DNA of 6,656 bases, from positions 1 through 6,656 of the forward strand of contig CANGSD010000071.1 in the NCBI GenBank assembly GCA_947455875.1, written 5' to 3'. Position 1 is the stretch's first letter. The number at the start of each line of letters is the position of its first letter. Positions 6,084 to 6,656 of the stretch are shown in pieces. Position numbers and translations under genes: made by a program. Below the pieces are notes generated by a model. That model had not been told where the DNA came from. It searched no databases and worked only from the letters and a program-made list of their open reading frames with translations. The stretch comes from Comamonadaceae bacterium. GTDB lineage: Bacteria; Pseudomonadota; Gammaproteobacteria; Burkholderiales; Burkholderiaceae.

Positions 6084-6656
6084 ACGACACGAACACTCCC
6101 CAGCGCCAAGTGGGCCGGCGAATCAATCGCCTCGAGTCCCGCTCCAAGGTGACGGGCACCGCCGACTACACACACAACGTCGTCCTGCCCCGGATGCTGC
6201 ACGCCAAGATCGTGCGCAGCGTGCACGCGCACGCCCGCATCCTGTCCATCGACACGACTGCAGCGGCTGCAGTCCCTGGCGTCTTCAAGGTCGTGACCGC
6301 GCAAGACGTGATGCAGGTGATCCCCGATCCGCATTACGGCCCGGCCTTCCACGACCAACCCATCCTGGCCATCGACAAGGTGCGCCATATCGGTGAGCCC
6401 ATCGCGGTGGTGCTGTCTGACGACGTACACGTGGCCGAGACCGCCGCCGGTTTGGTGAATGTGGTCTACGAGGTCCTACCGGCCGTTTTTGACGAAGTCC
6501 AGGCGGCTCACAACAGCGACATCTTGGTCCACGACGTCCTGCGTCCGGCCGGCACCTTCCCAGACCTCAAGCACCTAGCAGGTCGCAAGGGCACCAACGT
6601 CGCCCTGGACTACCGGCTGCGGCATGGCGATGTGAAAGCAGCCTTTGCCCGCGCCG
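6080..6656 (+). CDS. Molybdopterin-binding large subunit of a molybdenum hydroxylase (partial, runs off window end)
   Basis: The first 192 residues of the catalytic subunit (CoxL/XdhB-like, normally about 750-800 residues) are present. The N-terminal hammerhead domain is clear: RLESRSKVTGTADYTHNV (17-34), LPRMLHAKIVRSVHAHARI (36-54), VPGVFKVVTAQDV (65-77), VRHIGEPIAVVLSDD (101-115), AAGLVNVVYEVLPAV (122-136), then the linker GDVKAAFARA leading into the first cofactor domain. The cofactor loops and the active-site glutamate lie beyond the edge, so substrate class cannot be read. GGAG (6070-6073) lies 6 nt before ATG 6080, and the start overlaps the FAD-subunit stop (ATGA). The small [2Fe-2S] subunit is not in view; it is expected downstream. 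Candidate substrates for this family include N-heterocycles, purines, aldehydes, aromatic acyl-CoA and CO; the neighbouring hydrolase makes an aromatic or heterocycle most likely (inference). Confidence 0.93.
   Translation, partial: MNDTNTPQRQVGRRINRLESRSKVTGTADYTHNVVLPRMLHAKIVRSVHAHARILSIDTTAAAAVPGVFKVVTAQDVMQVIPDPHYGPAFHDQPILAIDKVRHIGEPIAVVLSDDVHVAETAAGLVNVVYEVLPAVFDEVQAAHNSDILVHDVLRPAGTFPDLKHLAGRKGTNVALDYRLRHGDVKAAFARA

Overview
The window is GC-rich (clearly above 60% by eye) and tightly packed. It looks like chromosome of a soil or host-associated betaproteobacterium of the order Burkholderiales. The reasons are a Bug/TctC-type periplasmic binding protein next to a catabolic operon, a GcvA-like LysR regulator, and strong GC bias at third codon positions. 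The order is an inference from gene families, and I cannot name a genus. I see no rRNA, tRNA, CRISPR array, insertion sequence or phage gene.

Layout: (A) 1-985, minus strand, holds the N-terminal part of a secreted MORN-repeat protein that seems to turn into a Sel1-like region before leaving the window. (B) 986-1090 is a short spacer with a perfect 8-bp-stem inverted repeat and a 10-bp palindrome. (C) 1091-2238, minus strand, is a two-gene operon: a solute-binding-fold protein with no signal peptide, then a RidA-family protein 20 bp downstream with a strong Shine-Dalgarno. (D) 2282-3175, plus strand, is a LysR-family regulator divergent from that operon across only 43 bp. (E) 3182-4180, minus strand, is a Bug-type binding protein that converges on the regulator with 6 bp between stops. 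(F) 4181-4395 is a divergent promoter region carrying a CAAAT-N5-ATTTG inverted repeat. (G) 4396-6656, plus strand, is an operon of an alpha/beta hydrolase resembling 3-oxoadipate enol-lactonase, the FAD subunit of a CO-dehydrogenase/xanthine-dehydrogenase-type molybdenum hydroxylase, and the start of its molybdopterin subunit. Both gene joints here are ATGA stop/start overlaps.

Working together (inference): the Bug protein would capture a small acid in the periplasm. The molybdenum hydroxylase would oxidise an aromatic or N-heterocyclic compound, and the hydrolase would act on a lactone, ester or ring-cleavage product. The LysR gene is best placed to control the binding-fold/RidA pair. RidA proteins remove reactive enamine/imine intermediates, which would suit amino- or N-heterocycle metabolism, but the substrate cannot be read from this sequence. 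The window looks like ordinary accessory catabolic DNA. Its less ordinary parts are the signal-less binding-fold protein paired with RidA, the MORN/Sel1 secreted protein, and a molybdenum hydroxylase of unknown substrate with its own hydrolase and binding protein.
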